From Hyphococcus sp. (GTDB lineage: Bacteria; Pseudomonadota; Alphaproteobacteria; Caulobacterales; Parvularculaceae), in assembly GCA_021776375.1 (NCBI GenBank), contig JAJFGA010000043.1, positions 1 to 64,000 of the forward strand: a DNA stretch of 64,000 bases, in the 5' to 3' direction. Both the position numbers and the translations under genes were made by a program. Each line of letters begins with the position of its first letter. The stretch's first letter is position 1. Below, piece by piece: positions 63,008-64,000 of the stretch. Below the pieces are notes generated by a model, which did not search any database, was not told the origin of the DNA, and was given only the letters and a program-made list of their open reading frames with translations.

Positions 63008-64000
63008 ATGAGCATTGATATTCTTGTAGTTGACGACGAGGAAGATATTCGCGAACTGGTCTCGGGCATCCTTGAAGATGAGGGCTTTAGTCCACGATCG
63101 GCTGCGGACGCGACATCGGCGCTATCAGCGGTGCGCGACCGGCTGCCGGCGCTGGTCATTTTGGATGTCTGGCTACAAAACTCGACCATGGATGGCATTG
63201 AGATTTTGGAGGAGTTGAAGAGAATTCATCCCGACCTCCCGGTTGTCATAATTTCCGGACACGGAACGATTGAAACAGCGGTCGCGGCTATCAAGAAGGG
63301 CGCATATGATTTTGTCGAAAAGCCGTTCAATGCGGACCGGCTTATTTTGGTGGTCAACCGGGCGCTTGAGGCGGCGCGGCTACAGCGCGAGAATACTGAA
63401 TTGCGCGCCCGCGCGGCGGATTGGGGCCTCATCGGGTCGTCATCGGCGGTAACGGCGCTTCGCGGGATCATTGAGCGGGTCGCCGATGCGCGTTCGCGGG
63501 TCCTGATCGCCGGACCGCCGGGCTCGGGCAAAGAAATGATTGCGCGGCTGGTCCATACCTCATCGGGCCGCGCCGACATGGCGTTTGTGGTCGCCAGCGC
63601 GGCGTCGATTGCGCCTGATCGGATGGAGCAGGAATTATTCGGCATCGAGGGCGAGGACGGCGCGCCGCGGATGACCGGGCTCATGGAAAAGGCCCATGGC
63701 GGCACTTTGATGTTCGACGAGATCGGCGACATGCCGCTGGAGACACAGGGCAAAATTCTACGGGTTCTGGTCGACCAGCGCTTCAAGCGCGTCGGGGGCG
63801 AGAACTCGGTGTCGGTCGATGTGCGCATCATCTCCACCTCGTCCAAAGACCTCTTGGAGGAGGCCTCGAACGGACGGTTCCGGGAAGATCTTTTCCACCG
63901 CCTCAACGTCGTTTCCGTTACGGCGCCCGGGCTTGACGAACGGCGCGAGGATGTGCCGGCGCTTGCGGTTTACTTTGTCGATCGGATTGCCCGCACCTCC
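63008..64000 (+). CDS. ntrX: Response regulator NtrX (partial, runs off right edge)
   Basis: 331 codons are visible from ATG at 63008 with the frame open to the window end. Receiver domain: ILVVDDEEDIRELVSGILEDEG, LVILDVWL (phosphoryl Asp) and EKPF. AAA+ domain: Walker A GPPGSGKEMIARLVH, Walker B GGTLMFDEIGDMP and later RVGGENSVSVDVRIISTSSKDL. The GAFTGA loop that contacts sigma54 in NtrC is replaced by GAPRMTGLME. The DNA-binding end lies beyond the window. Confidence 0.92.
   Translation, partial: MSIDILVVDDEEDIRELVSGILEDEGFSPRSAADATSALSAVRDRLPALVILDVWLQNSTMDGIEILEELKRIHPDLPVVIISGHGTIETAVAAIKKGAYDFVEKPFNADRLILVVNRALEAARLQRENTELRARAADWGLIGSSSAVTALRGIIERVADARSRVLIAGPPGSGKEMIARLVHTSSGRADMAFVVASAASIAPDRMEQELFGIEGEDGAPRMTGLMEKAHGGTLMFDEIGDMPLETQGKILRVLVDQRFKRVGGENSVSVDVRIISTSSKDLLEEASNGRFREDLFHRLNVVSVTAPGLDERREDVPALAVYFVDRIARTS

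Overview
The window comes from an alphaproteobacterium. The evidence is gene order: rpsF-rpsR-rplI-dnaB-alr on one strand, fabD-fabG-acpP-fabF-mltG-yicC-gmk, greA/carB, carA divergent from a GatB/YqeY gene, dnaG-rpoD, lipA-ratA, cinA, a fused ispDF, dusB, and ntrY-ntrX. A marine group such as Parvularculales or Hyphomonadaceae would fit, but the sequence alone does not settle the family. Coding density is high. I see no tRNA, rRNA, CRISPR array, insertion sequence or prophage.

Layout. 1-540: 5' part of a secreted, highly repetitive acidic protein missing from the ORF track because it runs off the edge. 0.75-7.2 kb (minus strand): S6-S18-L9, dnaB, alr, MlaE/MlaF lipid transport and a PhzF-like protein. 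7.4-14.3 kb (plus): a GT25 glycosyltransferase, then fatty acid synthesis (fabD, fabG, acpP, fabF), mltG, yicC and gmk. 14.3-18.6 kb: a palindromic repeat, greA and carB. 18.8-25.9 kb: accessory genes between carB and carA (FAD oxidoreductase, ArsR/AHSA1/DUF899 operon, Vgb-like propeller with a CxxCH protein, metallo-hydrolase, thioesterase, YcaQ-type glycosylase). 26-27.9 kb: carA and yqeY. 27.9-41.4 kb: a second accessory block splitting yqeY from dnaG-rpoD. It holds two duplicated LytTR regulators, a beta-barrel protein, two membrane or redox enzymes, a TetR regulator, typA, and two convergent membrane-anchored TIR proteins.

41.6-45.6 kb: dnaG and rpoD. 45.7-53.3 kb: a low-GC esterase-like lipoprotein, small hypotheticals, a DUF885 peptidase-like lipoprotein with a PepSY partner, and alanine dehydrogenase divergent from an Lrp-type regulator. 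53.4-60.5 kb: lipA, small envelope proteins, ratA, a ClpP-like periplasmic protein, cinA, ispDF and dusB. 60.7-64 kb: ntrY and the 5' part of ntrX, with no ntrBC between dusB and ntrY.

The most striking observation is the pair of convergent TIR genes at 37.2-41.3 kb, whose stop codons overlap. Both encode an N-terminal (predicted cytoplasmic) TIR domain joined through membrane helices to a predicted periplasmic repeat domain, a TolB-like/TPR module in one and a seven-blade WD40 propeller in the other. Other notable features are a segmental duplication that carried the 3' end of yqeY, a palindromic repeat that supplies the C-terminus and stop codon of a monooxygenase, a tandem operator at the ArsR promoter, and a sigma54-like motif before ntrYX.
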